Assembly: GCF_023264855.1 (NCBI RefSeq)
Contig: NZ_JAHFUW010000051.1
Span: 1 to 36,045 of the forward strand
DNA length: 36,045 nucleotides
Source: Herbiconiux sp.
GTDB lineage: Bacteria; Actinomycetota; Actinomycetes; Actinomycetales; Microbacteriaceae
Direction: 5' to 3'
The first letter of the stretch is position 1. Each line of letters opens with the position of its first letter. A model generated the notes under the pieces. That model was not told where the DNA came from. It was given only the letters and a program-made list of their open reading frames with translations, and did no database searches. Of this stretch, positions 19,520 through 27,185 are shown in pieces. The translations under genes were made by a program, and so were the position numbers.

Positions 19520-19924
19520 TCACAGCAGAGACACGCCGTCGTCGTGACTCAGCATCTGTCGTCGGAGCCGGATCGGTATCGGTGGGAAGAGCCGGTTCAA
19601 GGCATCGACGGTCGCCCGCTCGCCGATCGTGAGCCGGTTCGCCCCCGGGCGTTCCCAGACGACGACCACCTCCGCGGCGGCGGCCATCCGCGCCAGTTCA
19701 CCGGCGAGCGTCGCCACGGACAGCAACCCCGTCTCGTCGATCAGATCGAGTTCGATGTCGTCCACCGGAATGATCAGAGGCCGCGGCCGGTGCTCATCGT
19801 CGAAGAAGAGCAGCCACACCCGGCTCAGCACCGCGGCGCCGATCAACTCGCCCAAGAAATCGAGGAGCAGCTCGTCGGTCGTGACGGGCGAAGCGGAGTC
19901 CGCCCGATTTCGAGTTTTTGTCAT
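19520..19924 (-). CDS. Conserved-looking hypothetical protein, 134 residues
   Basis: This is the only - strand gene. From the ATG at 19924 it encodes a soluble, acidic 134-residue protein with no signal peptide or clear membrane helix. Hydrophobic strand-like segments (RVWLLFFDDEHRPRPLIIPVDDIELDLIDE) alternate with helices (GLLSVATLAGELARMAAAAEVVVVW), giving an alpha/beta look, and it ends LSHDDGVSLL. I do not recognise the family. The frame extends upstream to 20248, but that would cross the antitoxin gene, so the ATG at 19924 is preferred; its ribosome binding site is weak. It converges on rsmB (14-base gap) and diverges from the toxin-antitoxin pair across 144 bases. A real gene is likely because the + strand here has no credible alternative. 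Confidence 0.6.
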   Translation of the reverse strand: MTKTRNRADSASPVTTDELLLDFLGELIGAAVLSRVWLLFFDDEHRPRPLIIPVDDIELDLIDETGLLSVATLAGELARMAAAAEVVVVWERPGANRLTIGERATVDALNRLFPPIPIRLRRQMLSHDDGVSLL

Positions 19925-19974
19925 GGGCCGATCTTGGGCCTCTGCACGCCCGCCGCCGGCGATCCGTCCCGATC

Positions 19975-19983
19975 TGTGGATAA
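19975..19983 (-). promoter_or_regulatory. Isolated perfect DnaA-box-like 9-mer
   Basis: The + strand reads TGTGGATAA, the complement of TTATCCACA, which is the strong DnaA-box consensus. It lies 51 bases upstream of the - strand gene and 94 bases before the antitoxin start. By base composition such an AT-rich 9-mer is expected about 0.1 times per 36 kb here, so chance is possible but not comfortable. No second box or AT-rich unwinding region is near, so this is not an origin. Confidence 0.5.
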
Positions 19984-20012
19984 CTTTCCGCCCGAGTCCT
20001 GTTGTGCATGAC

Positions 20013-20041
20013 GTGACATGATGCGTGCGGCGTGGTAGCGT
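20013..20041 (+). promoter_or_regulatory. Promoter of the toxin-antitoxin operon
   Basis: GTGACA at 20013-20018 matches the -35 consensus at five of six bases. It is 17 bases from TAGCGT at 20036-20041, a TAnnnT -10. This is the best sigma-70-like promoter seen in the window. It predicts transcription from about 20047, 22 bases before the antitoxin ATG. Confidence 0.65.
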
Positions 20042-20052
20042 CTGATATCGCT
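20037..20052 (+). promoter_or_regulatory. Possible autoregulatory operator of the toxin-antitoxin pair
   Basis: AGCG at 20037-20040 and CGCT at 20049-20052 form an inverted repeat with an 8-base spacer, overlapping the -10 and the predicted start site. Ribbon-helix-helix antitoxins typically bind short inverted repeats in this position. The arms are only four bases, so the assignment is tentative. Confidence 0.25.
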
Positions 20053-20068
20053 TACGAAAGGAATCCTC

Positions 20069-20290
20069 ATGACTGACATCCTCATTCGAAATGTGCCGGA
20101 CGATGTGATCGCCGAGATCGACTCCCACGCCGATCGGATCGGTCTCTCCCGAGTCGAGTACGTGCGACGACAGCTTCTGCGCGAATCGACTCGAACCCGG
20201 GCCCACATCACGCCTGCCGATCTCGCTGCCTCGGACGTGCGGCTGCAAGACCTGCTCGATCCCGAACTCATGGATGCTGCGTGGCGATGA
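20069..20290 (+). CDS. Ribbon-helix-helix antitoxin, FitA/VapB type
   Basis: The 73-residue product starts with MTDILIRNVPDDVIAEIDSHA, typical of FitA-like antitoxins in which the N-terminal strand and two helices (about 1-40) dimerise and bind operator DNA. The C-terminal part (about 45-73, ITPADLAASDVRLQDLLDPELMDAAWR) ends in an aromatic/basic tail that usually plugs the toxin's active site. The ATG has a good AAAGGA ribosome binding site 6 bases upstream and a strong promoter. Its stop overlaps the toxin ATG (ATGA). The surrounding bases are less GC-rich than the neighbouring core genes, hinting at acquisition. It should repress its own promoter together with the toxin, by analogy with the family. 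Confidence 0.9.
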   Translation: MTDILIRNVPDDVIAEIDSHADRIGLSRVEYVRRQLLRESTRTRAHITPADLAASDVRLQDLLDPELMDAAWR

Positions 20291-20706
20291 GTGAGTGGCT
20301 CATCGACAAGTCGGCTCTTGTTCGACTAGGCCGGTCCGCCGATCCCATTGCGTGGGCGGAGCGCCTGGAGCGCGGACTCGTGCGGGTCTGTTCCGCGACG
20401 AGGCTGGAACTCGGATACTCCGCGCGCTCAGCGAGTGATCTGAAGACGATCATCACCACTGTTCCGGTTTCGGCATTGACGATCGAACACTTCACGCCTG
20501 CTGTCGAGGAGCGCGCGATCGAGATCCAGCGGCTCCTCGCGGAGAGGGGGCTGCACCGCGGCCCGTCCTTGGTCGACATCCTGATCGCAGCCACGGCCGA
20601 GCTCAATCGGCTGGTCGTGCTGCACGTCGACCCCGATTTCGAGACGATCAGCGAGCTGACAGGCGTGCGCGTGGAACGACTCCAGCTGGCCGCACCCGCC
20701 GAGTAG
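20287..20706 (+). CDS. PIN-domain ribonuclease toxin, FitB/VapC type
   Basis: The 139-residue product is a PIN-domain RNase of the toxin class. The acidic active-site residues are visible as Asp7 (LIDKSAL), Glu41 (TRLELGY), Asp97 (SLVDILIAA) and Asp115/Asp117 (HVDPDFETIS). The arrangement and length match VapC/FitB toxins, which are metal-dependent endoribonucleases; the RNA target cannot be inferred. I chose ATG 20287, which overlaps the antitoxin stop, over GTG 20281 because the overlap gives translational coupling. All catalytic positions are present, so the toxin appears intact. Forty bases separate it from rpe. Confidence 0.9.
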   Translation: MSEWLIDKSALVRLGRSADPIAWAERLERGLVRVCSATRLELGYSARSASDLKTIITTVPVSALTIEHFTPAVEERAIEIQRLLAERGLHRGPSLVDILIAATAELNRLVVLHVDPDFETISELTGVRVERLQLAAPAE

Positions 20707-20734
20707 CATCGATCGGATGACGTGGCAGACCGGA

Positions 20735-20740
20735 TAACGT
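20735..20740 (+). promoter_or_regulatory. -10 element for leaderless rpe
   Basis: TAACGT at 20735-20740 is followed after only 6 bases by the rpe GTG. A start site about 7 bases past the hexamer would fall on the GTG itself, and no Shine-Dalgarno is present upstream. This is the typical arrangement of actinobacterial leaderless genes. No clear -35 was found. Confidence 0.5.
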
Positions 20741-20746
20741 TGACGG

Positions 20747-21412
20747 GTGCCGATCCGCATCCATCCCAGCATCCTGTCCGCCGACTTCGCGAACCTCGAG
20801 GCCGAACTCGGGCGCATCGCGAACGCCGATCTGGCGCACATCGACGTGATGGACAACCACTTCGTGCCGAACCTCACGATCGGCCTCCCGGTCGTCGAGC
20901 GGCTGCAGCAGGTGTCGCCGGTTCCGCTGGATCTGCACCTGATGATCGACGACCCCGACCGCTGGGCGCCGCTCTACGCCGAGACCGGCGCCTACTCGGT
21001 CACCTTCCATGCCGAAGCCGCCGCCGATCCGGTGAAGCTGGCCCGTGCCCTCCGTGAGCGGGGCGCCCGAGCCGGAATCGCCCTGAAGCCCGGCACCGCC
21101 GTCGAGCCGTACCTCGAGCTGCTGCCCGAGTTCGACCTGGTGCTCGTCATGACCGTCGAACCCGGCTTCGGCGGGCAGTCGTTCATGGGGTCGACCATGC
21201 CGAAACTGTCCCGGCTCTCGCACGCTGTTCGAGCATCCGGACTCGACGTCTGGATGCAGGTCGACGGCGGCATCAACGACGACACCATCGCCATCGCCGC
21301 CGAGGCCGGCGCGAACACCTTCGTGGCGGGATCCAGCGTGTTCGGCGCCGAGAGCGCCTCCGCGCAGATCGACCACCTGCGCTCGTTGGCGACCGAGCAC
21401 AGCCACGACTAG
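20747..21412 (+). CDS. rpe: Ribulose-phosphate 3-epimerase
   Basis: Rpe interconverts ribulose 5-phosphate and xylulose 5-phosphate in the pentose phosphate pathway. The 221-residue product is a TIM barrel with the family motifs [13 protein letters not shown] at 6-18, [12 protein letters not shown] at 31-42 (metal ligands His31 and Asp33), LDLHLM at 61-66 (His64), [12 protein letters not shown] at 135-146 and QVDGGIN at 171-177 (Asp173). The GTG start lacks a ribosome binding site and directly follows a -10-like hexamer, suggesting a leaderless mRNA. It stands just before the histidine genes, which draw on the same pentose phosphate pool through PRPP. Confidence 0.96.
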   Translation: MPIRIHPSILSADFANLEAELGRIANADLAHIDVMDNHFVPNLTIGLPVVERLQQVSPVPLDLHLMIDDPDRWAPLYAETGAYSVTFHAEAAADPVKLARALRERGARAGIALKPGTAVEPYLELLPEFDLVLVMTVEPGFGGQSFMGSTMPKLSRLSHAVRASGLDVWMQVDGGINDDTIAIAAEAGANTFVAGSSVFGAESASAQIDHLRSLATEHSHD

Positions 21413-21418
21413 TAGCCT
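21413..21418 (+). promoter_or_regulatory. -10 element for leaderless hisE
   Basis: TAGCCT at 21413-21418 stands immediately after the rpe stop and 7 bases before the hisE GTG, so transcription should begin at or within a base of the start codon. No Shine-Dalgarno exists in the 13-base gap between the genes. No convincing -35 is visible. Confidence 0.55.
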
Positions 21419-21425
21419 TGACCCC

Positions 21426-21689
21426 GTGAAGACTTTCGACGAGCTGTTCCTCGAGCTCTCCGCCAAGGCGGTCGAGCGTCCGGCCGGTTCCGGCACGGTG
21501 CGTGAGCTCGACGCCGGCGTGCACACCATCGGCAAGAAGATCGTCGAAGAGGCCGCCGAGGTCTGGATGGCCGCCGAGTACGAGACCGACGAGAACACGG
21601 CAGAAGAGATCTCGCAGCTGCTCTACCACCTGCAGGTGCTGATGCTCGCCAAGGGGCTCACGCCCGCAGACGTCTACCGACATCTCTGA
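21426..21689 (+). CDS. hisE: Phosphoribosyl-ATP pyrophosphohydrolase
   Basis: HisE hydrolyses phosphoribosyl-ATP to phosphoribosyl-AMP, the second step of histidine synthesis. The 87-residue, mostly helical product fits the stand-alone actinobacterial enzyme of the MazG-like fold. Metal-binding acidic pattern [17 protein letters not shown] and the following [15 protein letters not shown] helix are visible. The start is a GTG 13 bases after rpe and appears leaderless. hisE directly before hisG is the usual actinobacterial order. Confidence 0.94.
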   Translation: MKTFDELFLELSAKAVERPAGSGTVRELDAGVHTIGKKIVEEAAEVWMAAEYETDENTAEEISQLLYHLQVLMLAKGLTPADVYRHL

Positions 21690-21739
21690 ACCGCGGCATC
21701 CCTCCCTCTCGTTTCCCCTCTTCTCTGAAAGACCCCACA

Positions 21740-22579
21740 ATGCTCAAGATCGCGGTGCCCAACAAGGGCTCCCTGTCCGAGACCGCCGCCCAGATGCTCG
21801 CCGAGGCGGGCTATCAGGGCCGTCGTGACCCTCGCGAACTGGTCGTGCTCGACCCGCGCAACGACGTCGAATTCTTCTACCTCCGCCCCCGCGACATCGC
21901 CACCTACGTCGGCTCCGGAGCGCTGGACGTGGGCATCACCGGCCGCGACCTGCTGCTGGACTCCGAGTCGACCGCCACCGAGACCGCGTCGCTGGACTTC
22001 GGCGGCTCCACCTTCCGGTTCGCCCGGCCCGAGGGCACGTCGATCGAGCTCGCCGATCTGCAGGGCGCCCGCGTGGCCACCAGCTACCCCGGCCTGGTCG
22101 GTACCTTCCTGGCCGGTCACGGCATCACCGCCACGCTCATCCGCCTCGACGGCGCGGTCGAATCGGCCGTGCGCCTCGGTGTCGCGGATGCCGTGGCCGA
22201 CGTCGTGTCGACCGGTTCCACCTTGCGCAAGGCCGGCCTGGAGATCTTCGGCCCCGTCATCCTCGAATCGACCGCGGTGCTGATCAGCTCGGGAACCGCG
22301 AACCCGGGCGAGGAGACGCTGATGCGCCGGCTGCAGGGCGTGCTCGTGGCCCGGCAGTACGTTCTGATGGACTACGACGTGCCGATCGCGCAGCTCGACG
22401 ACGCGTGCGCGTTGACCCCGGGCATCGAGTCGCCCACCATCTCGCCGCTGCACGACCCCGAGTGGGTCGCCGTCCGCTCGATGGTGCCGCGCCGCGACAC
22501 CAACCAGGTGATGGACGCCCTGTACGCCGTGGGCGCCCGCGCCATCCTGGTCAGCTCCATCCACGCCGCGAGAATCTGA
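21740..22579 (+). CDS. hisG: ATP phosphoribosyltransferase, long form
   Basis: HisG condenses ATP and PRPP, the first and feedback-controlled step of histidine synthesis. The 279-residue product is the long form, with the catalytic domains (about 1-200; [10 protein letters not shown] at the start, PRPP-binding region around [14 protein letters not shown] at 149-162) and a C-terminal regulatory domain (about 205-279) that binds histidine. Long-form enzymes need no HisZ partner and none is present. The ATG lies 50 bases after hisE with only a weak GAAAG ribosome binding site. Its TGA shares a base with the hisF ATG. Confidence 0.96.
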   Translation: MLKIAVPNKGSLSETAAQMLAEAGYQGRRDPRELVVLDPRNDVEFFYLRPRDIATYVGSGALDVGITGRDLLLDSESTATETASLDFGGSTFRFARPEGTSIELADLQGARVATSYPGLVGTFLAGHGITATLIRLDGAVESAVRLGVADAVADVVSTGSTLRKAGLEIFGPVILESTAVLISSGTANPGEETLMRRLQGVLVARQYVLMDYDVPIAQLDDACALTPGIESPTISPLHDPEWVAVRSMVPRRDTNQVMDALYAVGARAILVSSIHAARI

Positions 22580-23340
22580 TGTCGCTCGCGGTACGCGTCA
22601 TCCCGTGTCTGGACGTGGCGGCCGGCCGCGTGGTGAAGGGCGTCAACTTCGAGAACCTCCGCGACGCGGGCGACCCGGTCGAACTGGCCCGGCTCTACTC
22701 CGCCCAGGGCGCCGACGAACTCACCTTCCTCGACGTGACCGCGACGGTGGATGCGCGCGACACGATGTACGACGTGGTGCGCCAGACCGCCGAGCAGGTC
22801 TTCATCCCGCTCACCGTCGGCGGGGGAGTGCGCACCACGGACGACGTGGCCAAGCTGCTCGCCCACGGCGCCGACAAGGTCGGAGTGAACAGCGCCGCGA
22901 TCGCGCGACCGGCCCTGCTGAACGAGATCGCCGACCGCTTCGGCGCGCAGGTGCTGGTGCTCTCGCTCGACGTGAAGCGGTCGCCGGCCACGGCATCCGG
23001 ATTCGTCGTCACCACCCACGGAGGCCGCCGCGAGACCGAGCTCGACGCCCTCGACTGGGCTCGTGAGGCCGTGCAGCGCGGCGCGGGCGAACTGCTCGTC
23101 AACTCGATCGACGCCGACGGCACAAAAGACGGCTTCGACCTCGAGCTGGTCGGCCTGATGCGCGACCTCAGCACCGTTCCCGTCATCGCCTCGGGCGGGG
23201 CAGGCCGCGTCGAGCACTTCGGGCAGGCCATCAAGGCGGGTGCGGATGCCGTGCTCGCGGCCTCGGTCTTCCACCTGCGTGAGATGACGGTCGGCGACGT
23301 GAAAGACGAATTGAAGAAGGAAGGTGTGCTCGTCCGATGA
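22579..23340 (+). CDS. hisF: Imidazole glycerol phosphate synthase cyclase subunit
   Basis: HisF forms imidazole glycerol phosphate and AICAR using ammonia delivered by HisH. From the ATG at 22579 the product has 253 residues, the usual size for this TIM-barrel protein. Visible features are [18 protein letters not shown] at the N-terminus with the catalytic Asp of CLDV, TVGGGVR, and LSLDVKR carrying the second catalytic Asp. The phosphate-binding [11 protein letters not shown] segment is also present. HisH and HisA are not in the window. The start shares a base with the hisG stop, and the stop overlaps hisI (ATGA). Confidence 0.96.
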   Translation: MSLAVRVIPCLDVAAGRVVKGVNFENLRDAGDPVELARLYSAQGADELTFLDVTATVDARDTMYDVVRQTAEQVFIPLTVGGGVRTTDDVAKLLAHGADKVGVNSAAIARPALLNEIADRFGAQVLVLSLDVKRSPATASGFVVTTHGGRRETELDALDWAREAVQRGAGELLVNSIDADGTKDGFDLELVGLMRDLSTVPVIASGGAGRVEHFGQAIKAGADAVLAASVFHLREMTVGDVKDELKKEGVLVR

Positions 23341-23714
23341 GCACCGAGAACACGGTCACCGAGGTCGCCGGCATCCTGGAGCGTGTGCGCTTCGACGACA
23401 AGGGTCTGCTGCCGGCGATCATCCAGCAGTGGGACACCTCCGAGGTGCTGATGCTGGGCTACATGAACGACGAGGCGCTGCGCCGCACGCTCACGGAGGG
23501 CCGGGTCACCTTCTGGTCGCGCTCGCGCCAGGAGTACTGGCGGAAGGGCGACACGTCCGGGCACGCCCAGTTCGTCAAGGGCGCCGCGCTGGACTGCGAC
23601 GCCGACACCCTGCTCGTGCAGGTCGACCAGATCGGCGTGGCCTGCCACACCGGTGCACGCCGCTGCTTCGACGTCGATCCTCTGGCGCCGGTCGTGGGCT
23701 CGCCCTCCACCTGA
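23337..23714 (+). CDS. hisI: Phosphoribosyl-AMP cyclohydrolase
   Basis: HisI opens the adenine ring of phosphoribosyl-AMP, the third step of histidine synthesis. The 125-residue product has the zinc and magnesium site residues in DCDADT and the Cys-bearing [11 protein letters not shown], preceded by [14 protein letters not shown] and [15 protein letters not shown]. It is a stand-alone enzyme, not fused to HisE. The ATG overlaps the hisF stop. Only 38 bases follow before trpE, with no terminator, so read-through from his into trp is likely. Confidence 0.96.
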   Translation: MSTENTVTEVAGILERVRFDDKGLLPAIIQQWDTSEVLMLGYMNDEALRRTLTEGRVTFWSRSRQEYWRKGDTSGHAQFVKGAALDCDADTLLVQVDQIGVACHTGARRCFDVDPLAPVVGSPST

Positions 23715-23752
23715 GATACTCCAACCACCCCTCGCCCTCGACGGAACAGACC

Positions 23753-25285
23753 ATGACAACCACTTCGACCGCCAGCACGACGCGCGCCGAGTTCGACGAG
23801 CTGCGCCACAGCCACCGCGTGATCCCCGTGATCCGCGACCTGTTCGCCGACGGGGAGACCCCGGTCGGCATCTACCGCAAGCTCGCAGACGGCCGGCCCG
23901 GCACCTTCCTCCTGGAATCCGCGGAGCAGGGCGGCATCTGGTCGCGGTTCTCGTTCATCGGCGTCTCCAGTTTCGGTCTGCTGACCGAGGCGGACGACCG
24001 TGCGGCCTGGATCGACCTCGGACTGCCGGTCGGGCGGGTTTTCCCGGAGGGCATGCCCGAGGGCCCGCTCGAGGCGGTCAGTGCGCTCTACGACACCTGG
24101 AAGACCCCCGCCGTCGCCGATCACCCGCCGCTCACCGGAGGCCTCGTCGGCTTCATCGGCTGGGAGTCGGTGCGCCAGATCGAGCACTTGCCCAACCGTC
24201 CGCCGGCCGATTATCCGCTGCCGAGCCAAGGGCTCTCGTTCGTCTCCGAACTCGTGGTCGTCGACCACGAACTCGGCACCGTGCAGCTCGTCGTCACGGC
24301 CCTCGCCGACGGCGACGACGAGTCCGACGCGCTCTGGGACGCCGCTCAGGCGCAACTGGATCGGCTGCAGTCGGGCATCGGCCGCCCTGCCGAGGCCTGG
24401 CTCGCGACCGCCGACTTCGGCGTCGTGGGCCAGCCCGCGCACCGCACCGAGCACGACGACTTCCTGGCCGCCATCGAGGTCGCCAAGGAGCACATCCGCG
24501 AGGGCGACATCTTCCAGGTGGTGATCGCGCAGCGCTTCGAGCTCGACTGCACCGCGCATCCGCTCGACGTCTACCGGGTGCTCCGCACGCTCAACCCGAG
24601 CCCGTACATGTACCTGCTGACGCTGGTCGACACCGACGGCGAGCCCTACCAGATCGTCGGGTCCAGTCCCGAAGCGCTCGTCAAGGTCGTGCACGGCCAG
24701 GCGCACACGCATCCGATTGCCGGTTCCAAGCCCCGCGGCGCCACCCCGCAGGAAGACGTCGACCTCGAGCACGAGCTGCTCGGCGACCAGAAGGAACGCG
24801 CCGAGCACCTGATGCTCGTCGACCTGGCCCGCAACGACCTGCTGAAGGTGTGCGAGGCCTCGTCGGTGGAGGTGACCGAGTTCATGCGGGTCGAACGATT
24901 CAGCCACATCATGCACATCGTCTCCTCGGTCGAGGGGCGGATGCGCGAGGGCGTCGACGCGATCGGCGTCTTTCGCGCCACCTTCCCGGCCGGCACCCTC
25001 TCGGGTGCTCCGAAGCCGAGGGCGCTGCAGATCATCGACGCGCTCGAGCCTTCGCAGCGCGGGGTCTACGGGGGCGTCGTGGGGTACTTCGGCTTCGGCG
25101 GCGACGCCGATCTCGCGATCGCCATCCGCACCGCGATGATCCGCGACGGCGTGGCCCGAGTGCAGGCCGGTGGCGGCCTGGTGGCCGATTCGGATCCGGA
25201 GAGCGAGTTCCAGGAATCGCAGAACAAGGCCGCGGCCCCGCTTCGCGCGGTGGCCGTGGCGAACGCCATGACGCGAGTGCGCTGA
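23753..25285 (+). CDS. trpE: Anthranilate synthase component I
   Basis: TrpE makes anthranilate from chorismate with ammonia from the TrpG glutaminase. From the ATG at 23753 the product has 510 residues. Its N-terminal domain carries the tryptophan feedback site LLES in FLLESAEQGG, so feedback inhibition is expected. The catalytic chorismate-binding domain (about 235-500) shows IREGDIFQVVIAQRF, PIAGSKPRGAT and FPAGTLSGAPKPRA. No trpG or trpD lies nearby, so the partner is encoded elsewhere. The 38-base gap after hisI leaves no room for a tryptophan-rich leader peptide. A modest GGAA serves as ribosome binding site. The stop shares one base with the next ATG. Confidence 0.96.
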   Translation: MTTTSTASTTRAEFDELRHSHRVIPVIRDLFADGETPVGIYRKLADGRPGTFLLESAEQGGIWSRFSFIGVSSFGLLTEADDRAAWIDLGLPVGRVFPEGMPEGPLEAVSALYDTWKTPAVADHPPLTGGLVGFIGWESVRQIEHLPNRPPADYPLPSQGLSFVSELVVVDHELGTVQLVVTALADGDDESDALWDAAQAQLDRLQSGIGRPAEAWLATADFGVVGQPAHRTEHDDFLAAIEVAKEHIREGDIFQVVIAQRFELDCTAHPLDVYRVLRTLNPSPYMYLLTLVDTDGEPYQIVGSSPEALVKVVHGQAHTHPIAGSKPRGATPQEDVDLEHELLGDQKERAEHLMLVDLARNDLLKVCEASSVEVTEFMRVERFSHIMHIVSSVEGRMREGVDAIGVFRATFPAGTLSGAPKPRALQIIDALEPSQRGVYGGVVGYFGFGGDADLAIAIRTAMIRDGVARVQAGGGLVADSDPESEFQESQNKAAAPLRAVAVANAMTRVR

Positions 25286-26076
25286 TGACCGGCGCCGTCA
25301 CGAACCCCGAGCGGTCCACCGCGGAGCGATCCGGCCGCCGCCTCAAGCTGCTGACGATCCTGGTCGTGCTGGTGGCGAGCGGACTCACCTTCCTCGCCTG
25401 GTCGCAGTCCTGGGGCTCCCTCACCCTCATCGCCGGTTCGAACACCGAGACCACCCTCGACGTGCCCGGGTCGGCCGCGGCCCCCGCCCTGTCGGCCCTG
25501 TCGCTCGCCGGACTCGCCCTGGCGGGCGCCCTGGCCATCGCGGGCCCGCTGATCCGGATCGTGCTCGGTGCGCTGGAGGTACTGCTCGGCGCGAGCGTGC
25601 TGTGGTCCGCCATCGGCGCGATCGCCGATCCGGTGGGCGTCGGCGCCTCCGTCGTCACCTCGAGCACCGGTGTGGCCGGCACCGCCTCCATCCGCGAACT
25701 CGTGACCCCGGCCTCGACGAGCGTCTGGCCCGCGCTCACCGTTCTCTTCGGCGCCGTGATGGTGCTGGCGGGACTGCTCATCATCGCCACGGTGCGGCGC
25801 TGGCCCGCCGCCGGCCGCCGCTACCAGGCCGTCACCTTCGAAGGGGCGGACGGGCGTCGCAGCAGCGATCCGGGCGACTTCTTCGATGAGGAGATGGGCG
25901 ACGAGCAGCCGGGCGACGACGAGCCGGGCGACGGGCAGCCGGGCCGGAAGAACGCTCCGGATGCCGCATCCGCGCCCGAGACGGCCGACGATCCCGAGGG
26001 GGCCGCGACGCTCTCCCGCGACACCGCGGTCGACAACTGGGACGATCTGACCCGGGGAACAGACCCGACCCGATGA
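25285..26076 (+). CDS. Trp biosynthesis-associated membrane protein (TIGR02234-like)
   Basis: The 263-residue product has four predicted membrane helices at about 21-40, 67-90, 92-113 and 148-170, then a long acidic cytoplasmic tail. Between the first two helices stands a WSQSWG motif. The tail holds three 5-residue repeats (GDEQP, GDDEP, GDGQP at 205-219). A membrane protein directly after trpE is a known actinobacterial association (TIGR02234 family, from memory); its biochemical role is not established. The start shares one base with the trpE stop (TGATG), implying coupled translation. A role in tryptophan or precursor transport has been an obvious guess, with nothing in the sequence to prove it. 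Confidence 0.9.
   Translation: MTGAVTNPERSTAERSGRRLKLLTILVVLVASGLTFLAWSQSWGSLTLIAGSNTETTLDVPGSAAAPALSALSLAGLALAGALAIAGPLIRIVLGALEVLLGASVLWSAIGAIADPVGVGASVVTSSTGVAGTASIRELVTPASTSVWPALTVLFGAVMVLAGLLIIATVRRWPAAGRRYQAVTFEGADGRRSSDPGDFFDEEMGDEQPGDDEPGDGQPGRKNAPDAASAPETADDPEGAATLSRDTAVDNWDDLTRGTDPTR
25897..25941 (+). repeat. Three tandem 15-bp repeats in the membrane protein tail
   Basis: Three adjacent 15-base units, each beginning GGCGAC and ending CCG, encode GDEQP, GDDEP and GDGQP. They lie in the acidic tail after the last membrane helix. The units are similar but not identical, so the array is probably older than the 30-bp duplication in priA. Confidence 0.85.
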
Positions 26077-26133
26077 CCCGACCCGTTGACCCGGCTCGCT
26101 GACCGGTCATCCCGAACCGCTCCCCGGCACCGG

Positions 26134-26139
26134 TAGACT
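26134..26139 (+). promoter_or_regulatory. Possible -10 element before the small membrane protein gene
   Basis: TAGACT at 26134-26139 fits TAnnnT and would start transcription near 26146, about 30 bases before the ATG at 26176. It sits in the only sizeable gap (99 bases) within the trp cluster. A TTGACC at 26086 is too far upstream to pair with it, so the promoter remains tentative. Confidence 0.4.
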
Positions 26140-26175
26140 TTTGCAGGTACCACCCGCCGAGACAGGAAGAGAACG

Positions 26176-26406
26176 ATGAGCCACGAAGAGGAAGAACTGG
26201 GCGAAGGCCACTCGCTCGCCGCTTGGACCGCCGTCGTGGTGTCGCTGGTCGGCATCGCCATTGGCACGGTCGCGTTCTTCTTCGCCATCGTCTGGCTGGT
26301 TTGGGCTGCGGCGGGGCTGACGCTGCTCGGCTTCATCCTGGGCTTCGCGCTGTCCAGGGCCGGTTACGGCGTGAACGGCTCGCGCACACTCGCCAGGGAG
26401 CACTGA
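26176..26406 (+). CDS. Small membrane protein, HGxxPAAW-like
   Basis: The 76-residue product has an acidic N-terminus, a [10 protein letters not shown] segment corresponding to the HGxxPAAW motif of a small actinobacterial family, and two predicted membrane helices at about 17-39 and 41-60. The Pro of the motif is replaced here (HSLAAW). A good AGGAAGAG ribosome binding site precedes the ATG. Function is unknown; members are regularly found between trpE and trpC, which is why it is taken as part of the trp cluster. The gap to trpC is 5 bases. Confidence 0.85.
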   Translation: MSHEEEELGEGHSLAAWTAVVVSLVGIAIGTVAFFFAIVWLVWAAAGLTLLGFILGFALSRAGYGVNGSRTLAREH

Positions 26407-26411
26407 CCGAC

Positions 26412-27185
26412 GTGCTCGCCGATCTCGTAGCCGGAGCGCTCGAGGACGCGGCGGAGCGGCAGACGGCCACTGGCCTCGCCGAGGTGGAGGCGGCGGCGTT
26501 GGCCGCTGCACCCGCACTCGATGCCCTGTCGTTCCTCGCGCCCGCCGAGCAGATCAAGGTGATCGCCGAGGTGAAACGCGCGAGCCCCTCGCGCGGGTCG
26601 CTGGCCACGATCCAGGATCCCGCCGACCTCGCCGCGCGGTACGCCGCCGGCGGCGCCAGCGCCATCAGCGTGCTCACCGAGCAGCGCAAGTTCCTGGGTT
26701 CCCTGGCCGACCTCGAAGCCGTGCGTGCCGCGGTGAGCGTGCCGGTGCTGCGCAAAGACTTCATCGCTACCGAGTACCAGGTGCTCGAGGCCCGCGCGGC
26801 CGGAGCCGACCTCGTGCTGCTGATCGTCGCCGCGCTCGACCAGCCGACGCTCGTGCGCCTGCACGAATTCATCCGCTCGCTCGGGATGACTCCGCTGGTC
26901 GAGACGCACGATGCCGTCGAGGTCTCGCGCGCCGTCGACCTCGGTGCCGAACTGCTGGGCGTGAACGCCCGCAATCTCAGCACCTTCGAACTCGACCAGG
27001 ACCTGTTCGGCCGGCTCGCCGACCGCATCCCGGCCGGAACCATCAAGGTGGCCGAGTCCGCCGTCAAGAACGCCGCCGACGTGGCCCATTACCGCGCAGC
27101 CGGAGCCGATGTCGTGCTCGTCGGCGAAGCCCTCGTGACCGGAGAGAATCCGGTCGCGACACTGAAGGAGTTCCTCTCCGTATGA
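26412..27185 (+). CDS. trpC: Indole-3-glycerol phosphate synthase
   Basis: TrpC closes the indole ring from the phosphoribosyl-anthranilate-derived carboxyphenylamino sugar. From the GTG at 26412 the product has 257 residues, a TIM barrel with the catalytic [13 protein letters not shown] segment near residue 50, [12 protein letters not shown] and GVNARNL. The start gives the [11 protein letters not shown] opening usual for actinobacterial TrpC; a longer frame would run back into the small membrane protein gene. It is not fused to TrpF, and no trpF is visible in the window. The stop overlaps the trpB ATG. Confidence 0.95.
   Translation: MLADLVAGALEDAAERQTATGLAEVEAAALAAAPALDALSFLAPAEQIKVIAEVKRASPSRGSLATIQDPADLAARYAAGGASAISVLTEQRKFLGSLADLEAVRAAVSVPVLRKDFIATEYQVLEARAAGADLVLLIVAALDQPTLVRLHEFIRSLGMTPLVETHDAVEVSRAVDLGAELLGVNARNLSTFELDQDLFGRLADRIPAGTIKVAESAVKNAADVAHYRAAGADVVLVGEALVTGENPVATLKEFLSV

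Noticed and set aside
19506-19522. Small TGAC-GTTC-GTCA hairpin between rsmB and the convergent gene as a terminator.
   Set aside because: The stem is four base pairs and there is no T tract; it is too weak to call.
23715-23752. A tryptophan leader peptide and attenuator before trpE.
   Set aside because: Only 38 bases separate hisI and trpE, and they contain no start codon followed by Trp codons and no terminator hairpin.
26086-26091. TTGACC as a -35 element before the small membrane protein gene.
   Set aside because: No -10 hexamer lies 16-19 bases downstream; the sequence is part of a run of GACCCG-like repeats.
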